Origin: an uncultured Tessaracoccus sp.
GTDB lineage: Bacteria; Actinomycetota; Actinomycetes; Propionibacteriales; Propionibacteriaceae
NCBI RefSeq assembly: GCF_943914565.1
Contig: NZ_CALUCN010000008.1
Coordinates: 1-64,000, forward strand
DNA: 64,000 nucleotides
Direction of reading: 5' to 3'
The notes under the pieces were generated by a model. It had not been told where the DNA came from, searched no databases, and saw only the letters and a program-made list of their open reading frames with translations. Both the position numbers and the translations under genes were made by a program. Every line of letters begins with the position of its first letter. The first letter of the stretch is position 1. Of the stretch, positions 1 through 9,123 are shown one piece after another.

Positions 1-238
1 TCATCCCCATGGCGGCCGCGGCCTCCAGCAGGAAGCCCTCGTCCGGGCCAGGCACACCGTCGCGTCCAGAAGAGACGCGCCGCAGACGCAACGCATCGGG
101 GAGGGACGGGTCTGATTCGAGCTCGTAGGTGTCCGCGGCCTCGACGAGGGCGATCACCTCAGCGACCTCAACCGCCTGACGCTGCTCATGGGCATGCACC
201 GCCGCCATCAACGACAGCGCTGCGCGATCCGTGGTCAT
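1..238 (-). CDS. 13E12/DUF222-like protein (HNH endonuclease family), N-terminal part, runs off the window
   Basis: The first 79 codons of a reverse-strand gene are present; the rest lies beyond position 1. The ATG at 238 has a GGGGAGG ribosome site 8 nt upstream. The N-terminus has a helical segment with Glu-Gln-Arg, followed by a Gly-Arg-Asp-Gly-Val-Pro-Gly stretch ending in Glu-Ala-Ala-Ala-Ala-Met-Gly-Met. That pattern is like the start of actinobacterial 13E12/DUF222 proteins, most of which carry a C-terminal HNH nuclease domain. A good promoter and a LexA-like box lie upstream, which fits because several mycobacterial 13E12 genes are SOS-regulated. The HNH part is not visible, so nuclease function is inferred. 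Confidence 0.55.
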   Translation of the reverse strand, partial: MTTDRAALSLMAAVHAHEQRQAVEVAEVIALVEAADTYELESDPSLPDALRLRRVSSGRDGVPGPDEGFLLEAAAAMGM

Positions 239-276
239 GATGCTCGCCTCCCCTCGTCGGTGTTCGATCTGCCACC

Positions 277-304
277 AGTATACCGAACAAGCGTACCGAT
301 ACAA
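277..304 (-). promoter_or_regulatory. Sigma70-like promoter of the 13E12-like gene
   Basis: On the reverse strand TTGTAT (304-299) and TATACT (282-277) are separated by 16 bp, about 40 nt before the start codon at 238. Both hexamers are close to consensus, which is notable in such GC-rich DNA. Confidence 0.5.
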
Positions 305-322
305 GGGCTCCTGCGAAATGAT

Positions 323-338
323 TCGAACTTGTTTTCGA
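323..338. promoter_or_regulatory. LexA (SOS) box-like palindrome
   Basis: TCGAACTTGTTTTCGA matches the actinobacterial SOS box TCGAAC-N4-GTTCGA at 11 of 12 defined positions. It lies 18 bp upstream of the -35 of the 13E12-like gene and about 210 bp before argS. Its position upstream of, rather than over, the promoter lowers confidence. Confidence 0.45.
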
Positions 339-550
339 CGCTCCTTCGGGCCTCGGGTCGGGTCCCTGCGCTGCGCGTCGTCATTCGACGATCTGCCCCG
401 GGCCGCACTCCACGATCCCAGCCGACGGAGCATCCGGCGGGCAGCGATAGCGCGTCCCGGGCGCGGCGAAACGGGTCCTGCGCGCGGCGCCCCGGACTGG
501 GACCGGTGCGCAGGTTTGGCGTTCCGGGCGCCTGTGGGAGAATCGCAGGC

Positions 551-2185
551 ATGGAATCGCTGCCTGCCCTGCTGGATGCCCGACTTCGCGCCCTGACGGG
601 GGTGGATCCGGAGATGCGGCCGGCGACGAAGCCCCAGTTCGGCCACTTCCAGTCCAACGTAGCCCTGCGCCTCGCCAAGCAGGAGCAGCGCCCGCCGCGC
701 GAGGTGGCCGCGGACCTCGTCGAGCGTCTCGACGTCGAGGACCTCTGCGAGCCGCTCGAGATCGCCGGCCCCGGGTTCATCAACTTCCGTCTCCGCCCCG
801 ACGTGCTGGCCGCCTCGGTCACGGAGATCCTCGAGGACCCGCACCACGGCCTCACCACCGTGGAACACCCGCAGCGCATCGTCATCGACTACTCGGCCCC
901 CAACGTCGCCAAGCAGATGCACGTCGGCCACCTGCGCACCACCATCATCGGCGACTGCTTCCACCGCGTCCTGCGCGCGCTCGGCCACACCGTGATCCCG
1001 CAGAACCACATCGGCGACTGGGGCACGCAGTTCGGCATGCTCATCGAGCAGGTCCTCGACGAGGGCCTGGACGCCAGCACCCTCACCCTCGCCGAGGCCG
1101 ACGCGCTCTACAAGCGCGCGGCCAACCACTTCAAGACCGACGACGCCTTCGCCACCCGCGCCCGCGCCCGCGTCTCGCGCTTCCAGGGCGGCGACGAGGA
1201 GTCGCTCGCGATCTGGCGGCAGCTCGTCGAGATCTCCAAGCCCGCGTTCAACGAGGCCTACGACCGACTCGACGTGCTCCTCACCGACGACGACCTCGCC
1301 GGCGAATCCACGTACAACGCCGACCTGCCCGTCCTCGTCGAGGAGCTCGAGGCCAGCGGCACCGCCGTCGTCGACGACGGCGCGCTCTGCGTGTTCGTCG
1401 ACGGCTTCGACGCGCCGCTCATCGTGCGCAAGTCCGACGGCGGCTACGGCTACGCGACGACGGACCTGGCCGCGATCCGGCGCCGCGTGCGGGAGTTGCA
1501 CGCCGACCGCATCATCTACGTCACCGACATGCGGCAGTCCGGGCACTTCCGGCAGGTGTTCGCCGCCGCGCGCAAGGTGGGCTTCCTGCCGGAGGAGGTC
1601 GTCGCGGAGCACGTCGGCTACGGCATGGTGCTGGGCGAGGACGGCAAGCCGTTCAAGACCCGCGACGGGTCCGCGGCCACGCTTGCGTCCCTGCTGGACG
1701 CGGCGGAGGAGCAGGCGGCGCCGAACATCGCGCTCGCCGCGATCAAGTACGCCGACCTCTCCAACGGCCTGCAGAAGGACTACGTCTTCAACGCCGAACG
1801 CATGGTGCAGACCACCGGCGACACCGGCCCCTACCTCCAGTACGCCCACGCGCGCATCTGCCAGATCCTGCGCAAGGCCGAAGCGGAGGGTGTCGGCTAC
1901 GGCGCCGTCACGCAGCTCGCCGAGCCGCAGGAGCAGCAGCTCGCCCTGCTGCTCACCCGCTTCGGGGAGGTCGTCGACGAGGTCGCGGCCGAGCTCACGC
2001 CCCACAAACTGTGCACGTACCTCTACGAGCTGGCCGGCGCGTTCTCGGTGTTCTACGAGCACTGCCCCGTCATGCGCAGCGAGGGCGAGCAGCGCGCGTC
2101 GCGGCTCGCGCTGTGCGACGCGACGAAGCAGGTGCTCGCGACGGGGCTCGGCCTGCTCGGCATCGACGCGCCCGAGCGGATGTGA
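551..2185 (+). CDS. argS: Arginyl-tRNA synthetase
   Basis: Cytoplasmic enzyme charging tRNA-Arg with arginine (EC 6.1.1.19). The 544-residue product has the usual ArgS length and layout: an N-terminal Add-1-type domain, a Rossmann catalytic core with HVGH (residues 124-127) as the HIGH signature, a GKPFKTRDG segment near residue 365 in the KMSKS-loop position, and a C-terminal DALR anticodon-binding helical domain ending in Leu-Gly-Ile-Asp-Ala-Pro-Glu-Arg-Met. The reading frame is open further upstream, but the ATG at 551 aligns with the family N-terminus. It is convergent with ppgK, only 18 nt apart. Confidence 0.95.
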   Translation: MESLPALLDARLRALTGVDPEMRPATKPQFGHFQSNVALRLAKQEQRPPREVAADLVERLDVEDLCEPLEIAGPGFINFRLRPDVLAASVTEILEDPHHGLTTVEHPQRIVIDYSAPNVAKQMHVGHLRTTIIGDCFHRVLRALGHTVIPQNHIGDWGTQFGMLIEQVLDEGLDASTLTLAEADALYKRAANHFKTDDAFATRARARVSRFQGGDEESLAIWRQLVEISKPAFNEAYDRLDVLLTDDDLAGESTYNADLPVLVEELEASGTAVVDDGALCVFVDGFDAPLIVRKSDGGYGYATTDLAAIRRRVRELHADRIIYVTDMRQSGHFRQVFAAARKVGFLPEEVVAEHVGYGMVLGEDGKPFKTRDGSAATLASLLDAAEEQAAPNIALAAIKYADLSNGLQKDYVFNAERMVQTTGDTGPYLQYAHARICQILRKAEAEGVGYGAVTQLAEPQEQQLALLLTRFGEVVDEVAAELTPHKLCTYLYELAGAFSVFYEHCPVMRSEGEQRASRLALCDATKQVLATGLGLLGIDAPERM

Positions 2186-2203
2186 GGCCTGGCCCCCTGG
2201 GCG

Positions 2204-2971
2204 TCAGTGCGCCTCGGGGTGCACCTGCGCGTCGCGCGCGGCCATCGCGGCACCGATGATGCCGGCGTGGTTGCGCAGCGTCGCGGGCACCATCGGGGTG
2301 TGCAGGTCGAGCAGGTGGCCGAACTTGTCGAAGTCCTTCGACACACCGCCGCCCACGACGAACAGGTCGGGGGAGAACAGCATCTCGACGTGGGCGTAGT
2401 AGCGCTGGAGCCGCTTCGCCCACTTCGCGTAGCTGAGGCCCTCCTTGTCCTTCACCGACGACGCGGCGCGTTTCTCGGCGTCGGTGCCGTCGAGTTGGAG
2501 GTGGCCGAGCTCGGAGTTCGGCACGAGCACGCCGCGGTGGATGATCGCGGATCCGATGCCGGTGCCGAGCGTGGTCATGATGACGAGTCCTTGGTGGTTC
2601 TTCGCGGCGCCGTAGCGCACCTCGGCGAGCCCGGCCGCGTCGGCGTCGTTGACGAGCGTCACCTGCCGGCCGAGGCGCTCGGTGAAGAACTCGTCGGCCT
2701 CGAGACCGGTCCACTTCTGGTGGAGGTTCGCGATGAACGGCACACGCCCGTGCACCACCGGCGCCGGGATCGTGAGGCCGACGGGGACCTCACCCACCGT
2801 CGGGGCGAAGTGCTCGATGATCTCCGCGACGACGGCGCAGACGTTCTTCGGCGTCGACTTCTGCGGGGTGAGGATGCGCAGGCGGTCGGCGATGAACTCG
2901 CCGGTGTCGAGATTGACGGGGGCACCCTTGATGCCCGAGCCACCCACGTCGATACCCAAGTACACGTTCAT
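2204..2971 (-). CDS. ppgK: Polyphosphate glucokinase (ROK family)
   Basis: Phosphorylates glucose to glucose 6-phosphate using inorganic polyphosphate or ATP (EC 2.7.1.63). The 255-residue length is typical. The ATP/polyphosphate-binding motif GIDVGGSGIKGAP is at residues 6-18, and a central TLGTGIGSA glycine-rich motif is followed by the NSELGHL segment of the sugar-binding site. It is the last gene of a reverse-strand run: the PH-domain gene upstream stops 22 nt before its ATG, so cotranscription is likely. The family is characteristic of Actinomycetota. Confidence 0.92.
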   Translation of the reverse strand: MNVYLGIDVGGSGIKGAPVNLDTGEFIADRLRILTPQKSTPKNVCAVVAEIIEHFAPTVGEVPVGLTIPAPVVHGRVPFIANLHQKWTGLEADEFFTERLGRQVTLVNDADAAGLAEVRYGAAKNHQGLVIMTTLGTGIGSAIIHRGVLVPNSELGHLQLDGTDAEKRAASSVKDKEGLSYAKWAKRLQRYYAHVEMLFSPDLFVVGGGVSKDFDKFGHLLDLHTPMVPATLRNHAGIIGAAMAARDAQVHPEAH

Positions 2972-2993
2972 GGCCTCACCCTACCGTGGGGCG

Positions 2994-4403
2994 TCACGCC
3001 CGGGCACGTGCCTGTTCCCTCTCCTCGCGCGCCGCAGTCGAGCGCGCGTGCAGCGTCTCGAACACCGCCCGCGCGTCCTGCGGCCGGAAGTGCGCGAGCT
3101 CGACGTCGGGGGAGCCGTCGACGGTGTGCACGGCCGCGCTCGCGACCCCGGCCAGGCGCTGCAGCGGGCCCTGCGTGACGCCGACCCCCTGCACCCGCTC
3201 GTAGGGCACCACGACGATCTCGTGGCCCAGCAGCAGGCGCCTCGTCGCGACGTGACGCGCCCCGAGCGCGCTCCACCGGTCGCCGATCCACGTGAGCCGC
3301 TTGCCGCGGCGGTCCTGGAGCTGCCACGGGATGAGGGCGGGGTCGACGTCGGGCCAGACGAGCGCGATCACGTACCGCGCGGCCTCCCACTGCCCGAAGG
3401 GCATGAGCACGTCGATGCCGTCGTTGGCGTCCTCGATCTCGGCGGGGTTGCCGAGCACCGAGATGTGGACGCTGACGAGGCCGGCGATCCGCATGAAGAG
3501 CGACTGCCGCACCGTGACCGTCTGTACCCGGTTGGGGCGCAGCGTCGTCTGCGAACGGCTGAACGCGCCGCGCTGGAGCCGCAGGCCGTGCCGGGCGCGC
3601 ACGATCTGGAAGTTCCAGTTGGTGAGGAGATCGTTCGGGATCTGCCACAGGATGCCGACGAGCGCGATCACCAGGCCGATCTGGCCGCCCTCGACGAACG
3701 CGGCCGTGGCGAGGAAGATCGTCACCAGCGCGAGGGTCCCCACCAGTCCCGAGAGCCCGTGGGCGAGGAGCGCCCCGAGCAGCACGTCGCGCCGCCGCGC
3801 CCGGAACAGCACGTCGTCGGGATCCTCACCCGACGGGGGTTCTGCCCCGCTCGGCCCTTCGGCCTCGCCGGCGTCGGCTGCCGGGGCCGCGCCGTCGTCG
3901 GGCTCCATGCGGGCCAGGAGGGTGTCGCGCAGGGCCTCGGCGCGGGCCTTCGAGAGGAAGCGCAGGGACTCGCCGCCCTCGCCGCCGATGTCGATCTTCA
4001 CCTCCGCGAGCCCGAGCAGCCGGGCGAGGAAGGGGCGGGTGACGTCGACGGCCTGCACCTTGGTGAAGTCGATGCGGGTGGTGCTGAGGCCGATGAATCG
4101 TCGCTCGATGCGGAACTCGTCGTCGACGACGAACGTCGTGGTGCGCCACTGGATGACGCCGACGACGAGGCTGCCGAGCACCACGAGGGCGAGCGCGCCG
4201 AGCGCGAATGGCACCCAGTCGGTGCGGTCGGCGAGGTCTCGCAGGTTGGTGTCCTCGAGCACCTCGCGGCCGCCGAAGACCACCACGGCGACGAGCACGA
4301 ACCAAGCGTTGGCCGGGCCGGTGAGCGGCGAGGGGCGCTCGACCGTGCGGTCGGGGCGCTCCGTCGGGGCGGTGGGCTGGGGGTCGTTGGTGTCCTGCTG
4401 CAT
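2994..4403 (-). CDS. Large bacterial PH-domain (DUF304, YdbT-like) membrane protein
   Basis: A 469-residue integral membrane protein with repeated bacterial pleckstrin-homology (bPH2/DUF304) modules, each preceded by paired transmembrane helices, as in YdbT. A Pro/Thr/Arg-rich N-terminus (about residues 1-35) precedes the first helices. Soluble modules contain motifs such as RIERRFIGLSTTRIDF and RLQRGAFSRSQTTLRPNRVQ. A low-complexity acidic linker (AEGPSGAEPPSGEDPDD) lies near residue 185. Its ATG overlaps the stop of the smaller PH gene by 1 nt (TGATG), the usual YdbS-YdbT pairing. The biochemical role is unknown. Confidence 0.85.
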   Translation of the reverse strand: MQQDTNDPQPTAPTERPDRTVERPSPLTGPANAWFVLVAVVVFGGREVLEDTNLRDLADRTDWVPFALGALALVVLGSLVVGVIQWRTTTFVVDDEFRIERRFIGLSTTRIDFTKVQAVDVTRPFLARLLGLAEVKIDIGGEGGESLRFLSKARAEALRDTLLARMEPDDGAAPAADAGEAEGPSGAEPPSGEDPDDVLFRARRRDVLLGALLAHGLSGLVGTLALVTIFLATAAFVEGGQIGLVIALVGILWQIPNDLLTNWNFQIVRARHGLRLQRGAFSRSQTTLRPNRVQTVTVRQSLFMRIAGLVSVHISVLGNPAEIEDANDGIDVLMPFGQWEAARYVIALVWPDVDPALIPWQLQDRRGKRLTWIGDRWSALGARHVATRRLLLGHEIVVVPYERVQGVGVTQGPLQRLAGVASAAVHTVDGSPDVELAHFRPQDARAVFETLHARSTAAREEREQARARA

Positions 4404-4906
4404 CAGATGCCCGCCCGGAGACGTTCGCCGCGGGCGATGAACCGGTCACGCACCGCCTCGGCCGCCTCGGCGTCGAGCCCGGGAATCTCGACCGACGTCG
4501 ACGCGGTGACCATCGTGACGGTGGCGAGGCCGACGAAGCGCTCGATCGGCCCGGCAGTGACCTTCACGAGCTGCATGCGCCCGTACGGCACGCAGGTGAG
4601 GTCCCGGAACATGAGCCCCGACGTGACGTAGACGTCCTCGTCGCGCTCGGCGTAGCCCCATCGACGCACCCACCGCGGTTGGCGCCACAGACGCCAGGCG
4701 AGCATCACGACGGTGAACGCGATCGCGATCCACCACGGCCAGCCGGCCTCGCGGGTGGCCTCGATGAGCAGCAGCGGGACGCAGATGACCGCCCCGAGGG
4801 TGAGCCACCCCAGCGCGGTCGACACGAGCTTCACCGTGAGGTATTTCGGTGAGATGCGTTCCCACCGTTCGACAGGTGGTACGAAGAGTACGTCGGAGTC
4901 GGGCAT
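4403..4906 (-). CDS. Small bacterial PH-domain (YdbS-like) membrane protein
   Basis: A 167-residue protein with two hydrophobic helices (about residues 28-50 and 55-70) followed by one bacterial PH/DUF304 module ending in a VEIPGLDAEAAEAVRDRF helix. This is the YdbS layout. It is translationally coupled to the larger PH protein and starts 18 nt after the frameshifted FAD oxidoreductase gene, so all may share a transcript. Function beyond membrane association is not known. Confidence 0.85.
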   Translation of the reverse strand: MPDSDVLFVPPVERWERISPKYLTVKLVSTALGWLTLGAVICVPLLLIEATREAGWPWWIAIAFTVVMLAWRLWRQPRWVRRWGYAERDEDVYVTSGLMFRDLTCVPYGRMQLVKVTAGPIERFVGLATVTMVTASTSVEIPGLDAEAAEAVRDRFIARGERLRAGI

Positions 4907-4924
4907 GCGGGCGAGCCTAACGGC

Positions 4925-7665
4925 TCATCCCTCGCGATGCACACGCGCGAGCACCTCGAGCAGGTGGACGAATCGCCTGCCGCTCACGCGGGAGAGCGCG
5001 ACTTCGCAGGTCCTCGTCGTGGAAGCGTGGGCGTCGAAGTGGCGGGCGCGGATCTCGTCGACGGTGAGGCGGGTGGCCGAGCGCGGGAGCTCGGGGTGGA
5101 GCAGGCCCCGGTCGCCGTGCGCGCCGCAGCAGGTCCACGTCGCGGGCACGACGGTCTCCTCCGCGATCGCGTCGGCGATGCGCAGGAGGGCGGGCCAGTT
5201 GTCGAGGTGGGAGTTGCCGCACGACGGGTACAGCAGCAGGCTGCCGAGCTTGCGGGTGATCGTGAGCCGGGGCAGGATCTCGTCGGCGACGAAGTCCACC
5301 ACGTCGACGATCCTCGGCATGGGCTCCCCGTAGGGCGCGAGCGTCTCGCGCAGCGCGTGGGTGCAGGAGGAGGAGTCGACGACGACCGTCTCGCCCGCGC
5401 GGGGGGCGAGCACGCGTCGCACCTTCGACTGCATCGTCTGCTGCCCGAGCGTCATGCCGCGCGTCGACCACGGCAGGCCGCAGCACAGCTCGGAGGCGTT
5501 GAGCAGCGACACCGCGACGCCGGCCTCGGTGCACAGCTCGTTGAACGCTCCGTAGACGCCCTGCCCGCTCGCGCCCAGGAACGTCTGCTGGCAGCCCGGG
5601 AAGTACGCCGCGACGGGGTCCCGCGCCGTCCGCTCCTTCCTGGGTCTGCGGCGCAGGCTCGAGCCTCCCGGGAGGTCCTCGGTGTACATCCACACCTGGT
5701 CGCCGCCCAGTCGCTCGCGCCCGAACCGCAGCAGCGAGCGCGCGAGGGGTTTGATGCGCTTGGCCGTGCTCATCGCAGCCGCGCCGAGCTGCGTCGTGCG
5801 GGACCAGTTCCTGGCGGCGCGGTCCCAGTTGCGCTCGTCCTTCTCGGTGGTGCGGGCGCTGCGTTGGCGTCGGACGAGTTCGCCGGTGTCGACGCCCAGC
5901 GGACAGGCGAGCTGGCACATGCTCGCGGTGGAGCAGGTGTCGATCGCGGCGTACTGGAAGTTCTCCGACACGGCGGCGAGCAGCTCCTTGTCGTCGCGAC
6001 GGGCGGCGATCTCGCGCTGCAGCACGATGCGTTGCCGGGCGGAGAGGGTGAGCTCCGACGAGGGGCAGGCCGTCTCGCACAGCCCGCACTCGATGCAGCG
6101 GTCGACCGAGTCGGAGATCGTCGGCATGAGCTTGAGGTTGGCGAGGTGGGTGTCGGGGACGTCGCCGAAGATCACGCCGGGGTTGAGGATGCCGAGCGGG
6201 TCGAACAGGTGCTTGATCTCGCGCATGCATTCGTAGAGCTCGACGCCCACCTGGCGTTCGAGGAACGGCGCCATCGCCCGACCCGTGCCGTACTGTGCCT
6301 TCAGCACACCGCCCTTGCGCAGCACGAGGCGCACGAATCCTTCCGCGAAGCGCTTGTAGTTGCGCAGCCGTTTCTGGTCCGAGAACTTCTCGGTGAGCAT
6401 GAAGTGCAGCGTGCAGTCGGTGAGATGGCCCGTGATCGCGGGGCGAGCCATGCCGTGCCGGTCGAACAAGGCGTTCAGGCCGCGGATCACGTCGCCGACG
6501 TGCTCGCGCGGGACGCTGAAGTCCTCGATCACGAGCGACGTGCCGGGCGGGCGTCGGATCGCCTCGGCGGTGTGCGTGCCGTGGTGCACGTGCCACAGGG
6601 GCTCGTCGCGCACGAGTCCGGTGACCTCGCGGACGTCGGGGAGTTCGTCGAGCACGTCGCGGGCCCGCTCGACGCGTTCGGCGAGCAGCTCGGGGTGTCG
6701 GCGTGGAGTTCGAGCGAGAGCGCTGCGTGGCCGTCGACCTCGATCCCCCGCAGTGCCGGTGCGACCCCGCGCAAGCCCTGGATGAGCCGGATGGCGTCGT
6801 CGTCGAACAGCTCGATCGCGTCGAACCCGTGCTCGACGAGGCCCGCCGCGGCGTCGAGGGCGGCGTCGAGGGTGTCGAACAGCGCGAGGTCGACGCGGTG
6901 AGCAGGCCGCAGCGGGACCGTGCGCATCGTTACCTCGGCGATGAACGCGAGCGTGCCCTCGCTGCCGACGAGGAGCTGGCGCAGGATGCTCGACGGCTTC
7001 GCGAAGTCGGTGAGCGCCTGGAGGTGGTAGCCCATCGCGTTGCGCATTGACCACAGCCGGGCGATCTCCGCCATCGACTCGGGGTCGTCGCGCAGCCGGC
7101 GCCGAAGGATCGCGAGCCCGCCGGCCAACGTCGGGTCCTCCCACGTGAGCGAGATGTCGGCGTCCGGGTCGGCCGTGTCGACGACCCTGCCGTTGGGCAG
7201 CACCGCCACGAGGGCGTCGATGGTGTGGAACGGGTCGTCGGCCTGGCCGCAGAGCTTGCCGGAGGAGTTGTTCGCGACGACGCCGCCCATCGTCGCGGCG
7301 CGGGCGCTGGCCGGGTCGGCGCCGATCCGACGTCCGTAGGGTTTGAGCCGGGCATTGACCTGAGCGACGGTGGCCCCGGCCCCTGCGCGGACCCGGGCCC
7401 CGTCGTCGAGCACCTCGATGTCGCGGAAGCGGCGACGCACGTCGACGAGGATGCCGTCGGTGATGGACTGCCCGCTGAGGCTCGTGCCGCCGCCGCGGAG
7501 CGTGAGGTGCCGACGGTGGTGCGTCGCCTCGGCGAAGAGGGCCTGGACGTCGGCGATGCCGGATGCGACGACGACCTCCTCGGGCGTGAGCAGGAACCGC
7601 GACGCGTCGTGGGACATGGCAAGCCTCGACAACGCGTCAGCACTGCGCTGCATCCCTGCGGTCAC
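4925..7665 (-). pseudogene. FAD- and 4Fe-4S-binding oxidoreductase (GlcD-GlcF / D-lactate dehydrogenase type), frameshifted
   Basis: Two overlapping reverse-strand frames form one protein of about 913 residues. The first (from ATG 7665) carries an FAD_binding_4 domain with LRGGGTSLSGQ and GGVVANNSSG, then FAD-oxidase C-terminal sequence up to LELHADTP. It then loses homology and runs as an unrelated tail to 6529. The second frame picks up exactly there with ELLAERVERA. It continues through the FAD-linked oxidase C domain, two Cys clusters (CIECGLCETACP and CSTASMCQLACP) and C-terminal CCG repeats (CCGLPWSTRG, CCGAHGDRG). The break is at 6692-6695, where four G in a row should be five. The family oxidises 2-hydroxyacids such as lactate or glycolate. 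This may be a true pseudogene or a sequencing error. Confidence 0.8.
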
Positions 7666-7788
7666 GCTCCACAGCCTATCCGAGCCCGACGGGGGCCGCG
7701 GCCCGCGCTACCGCCCGGGGCCTGCCGGTGCGCGATGCGCCGGCTCCTGCGAAACGCTGCTATGATTGCTCGACGTGGCACACGCCTC

Positions 7789-7863
7789 GCGGATGTAGTT
7801 CAACGGTAGAGCGTCAGCTTCCCAAGCTGAATGTTGCGGGTTCGAATCCCGTCGTCCGCTCCA
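7789..7863 (+). tRNA. tRNA-Gly(CCC)
   Basis: A full cloverleaf: acceptor GCGGATG pairs with CGTCCGC, anticodon stem TCAGC/GCTGA encloses the loop TTCCCAA (anticodon CCC), and the T-arm is GCGGG-TTCGAAT-CCCGT. The discriminator base is T at 7860 and CCA is encoded at 7861-7863. A -10-like TATGAT is at 7761-7766. A terminator hairpin follows. Confidence 0.95.
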
Positions 7864-7872
7864 GCGAGAATC

Positions 7873-7907
7873 GCCCCCTGGCAAGGCCGCATGGCCTGGC
7901 AGGGGGC
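7873..7907 (+). terminator. Terminator of tRNA-Gly
   Basis: GCCCCCTG (7873-7880) pairs with CAGGGGGC (7900-7907), with an inner GGCC/GGCC helix and a GCAT loop. A T/C-rich tail (gttctgcttcctt) follows. Confidence 0.6.
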
Positions 7908-8191
7908 GTTCTGCTTCCTTCGTGGCCCACCCCACAGGGGCGGAAATCGAGGGAAAGCGAGGGTGAACGAAACCGTACCGGGTACGGCTGACAAGGGGCT
8001 TGGCCGAGCCATTGGGAGCGAACCGTACCCAAACCGGACCCGCCGGCCTGTGTGCGCGGGCGATGTCCGCGCAGTTTCGCTGGTTGGTCACCGTGTCCGC
8101 CGGTCTCGGGTTTCGTGTTGTGACCGTGTTTGCCGTCGTTGGGGACGTGCGCGTCGGGTGGGGTGGGGGCGGGGCGTGAGTGCTGGTGGTG

Positions 8192-8416
8192 GTTTGCCAA
8201 CGGTGTGACGGTTTGCCAACGATGCCGTGGGTTTGCCAACGGCTGGGCGCGCTTTCCTGCCTGGCAAGCTGGTTTGCCAACGCCATCCATGTTCGCCAAC
8301 GACAGAGCGCAGGCGAGCCGGGATAGCGTTGGCGAGCGCTCACGAACGTTGGCAAACCGCCATACCGTTGGCGAACTGAACCCTTCGTTGGCGAACTGAA
8401 CCCGCCGTTGGGAGGA
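8192..8416. repeat. Array A: 20-bp-period inverted array of GTTNGCNAAC units
   Basis: Units reading GTTTGCCAAC start at 8192, 8211, 8231 and 8272, with GTTCGCCAAC at 8291. A degenerate GCAGGCGAGC unit follows at 8309. Inverted units are at 8328 (GTTGGCGAGC), 8348 (GTTGGCAAAC), 8367 and 8387 (GTTGGCGAAC), with a partial one at 8407. Spacing is 19-21 bp except one skipped position near 8251. This is a more diverged member of the family seen at 30.2 and 58.9 kb. Confidence 0.8.
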
Positions 8417-8453
8417 GCCCCAGCCACTCGCGCCACACCAGACCCGGGCGCGT

Positions 8454-8527
8454 GCACGAAACGCCGTGTGCAGCGCCTCAGAGGGCGCTTTTCGGGGCTC
8501 CCACGCGTTTCCGACGGCGTTTCGTGC
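8454..8527. repeat. 74-nt inverted-repeat element, copy 1
   Basis: GCACGAAACGCCG (8454-8466) and its exact reverse complement (8515-8527) flank a 48-nt interior. Length and ends match four more copies in the window. It lies 38 bp beyond array A. The interior contains CAGAGGGCGCTTTTCGGGG, resembling the reverse complement of the copy at 30751. Confidence 0.8.
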
Positions 8528-8816
8528 CACGCGGGACTGCCCGGGCCGGGCACGTGTGCGCACCCAATCCGCGCACCGCAGCCGGGGCGTCACGATCCTC
8601 TCGATCGAGGACGATGCCGTTCCTGACCGGCATGCAGATGGGAGCCAGAAGCCCCTTGAGGGTATTCCTCGTCAGTCAGCCACGGAGCCACCTGCGACTA
8701 CACGTTCGGACTCCATCGTCCTCGAACCTCCTCGGGAACCACGTGACCGGCGAGGTCATCAGCCGCGGCGTCTTGATCGCCACCGACCTCGACGAGGCCA
8801 TGCCCGGGGTCGGTGG

Positions 8817-9122
8817 TCACACGAGCAGCGCCTCGAGTGCTTCGCGCACGATCTGGGAGCGCCGCTTTCCGGTCCGGGCCGCTGCTTGCTCCAACTTGGC
8901 GTTGAGCTCTTCGGGCAGCCGCACGGTGACCGATGGCGAGTGCACGCCTGGCGCGCTCAGGGATGGCCTGCCGACTGCTCTGGCCTCTGCGGCTGCCTCG
9001 ACGAACTCGTCAACAACGTCATCCGTCAGGCGCCGCCCGGTGGTGGTGCGCACGTCTGCTGTTTCGAGGTCGATGTCGGCTCCGATTGGGGTGTCTGGGG
9101 TGATCTTCGGTGCTTCGCGCAT
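8817..9122 (-). CDS. Ribbon-helix-helix (CopG/MetJ type) antitoxin
   Basis: A 101-residue protein with a flexible N-terminus (about residues 1-65) and a C-terminal RHH DNA-binding fold: SVTVRLPEELNAKLEQAA gives the beta strand and first helix, and TGKRRSQIVREALEALLV the second helix. RHH antitoxins bind their operator and neutralise a cognate toxin. The toxin-like frame upstream ends 1 nt before this ATG, a toxin-first order seen in several RHH systems. DNA binding is well supported by the fold; the antitoxin role comes from context. Confidence 0.75.
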   Translation of the reverse strand: MREAPKITPDTPIGADIDLETADVRTTTGRRLTDDVVDEFVEAAAEARAVGRPSLSAPGVHSPSVTVRLPEELNAKLEQAAARTGKRRSQIVREALEALLV

Positions 9123-9123
9123 G

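Larger units (their letters stand above)
239..550. other. Divergent intergenic region, 13E12-like gene / argS
   Basis: This gap holds the reverse-strand promoter and LexA-like box listed separately. The part nearest argS is GC-rich; apart from a weak GGGAG 11 nt before the argS ATG, no clear promoter, leader peptide or T-box structure was seen. Confidence 0.6.
7864..8816. other. Repeat-bearing intergenic region between tRNA-Gly and the antitoxin gene
   Basis: About 950 bp with no credible gene. After the tRNA terminator come a CCGTACC/GGTACGG palindrome near 7975-7987, the 20-bp-unit array (8192-8416) and a 74-nt inverted-repeat element (8454-8527), both listed separately. The stretch 8530-8816 has no recognised content. 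Open frames here look like repeat by-products. Confidence 0.6.

Noticed and set aside
7864..8816. Integrated element at the tRNA-Gly 3' end
   Set aside because: No integrase gene and no repeated tRNA end was found downstream within the window.
8640..8816. Coding remnant (a short frame reading VTGEVISRGVLIATDLDEAMP)
   Set aside because: Too short, with no start site or partner frame; may be chance.
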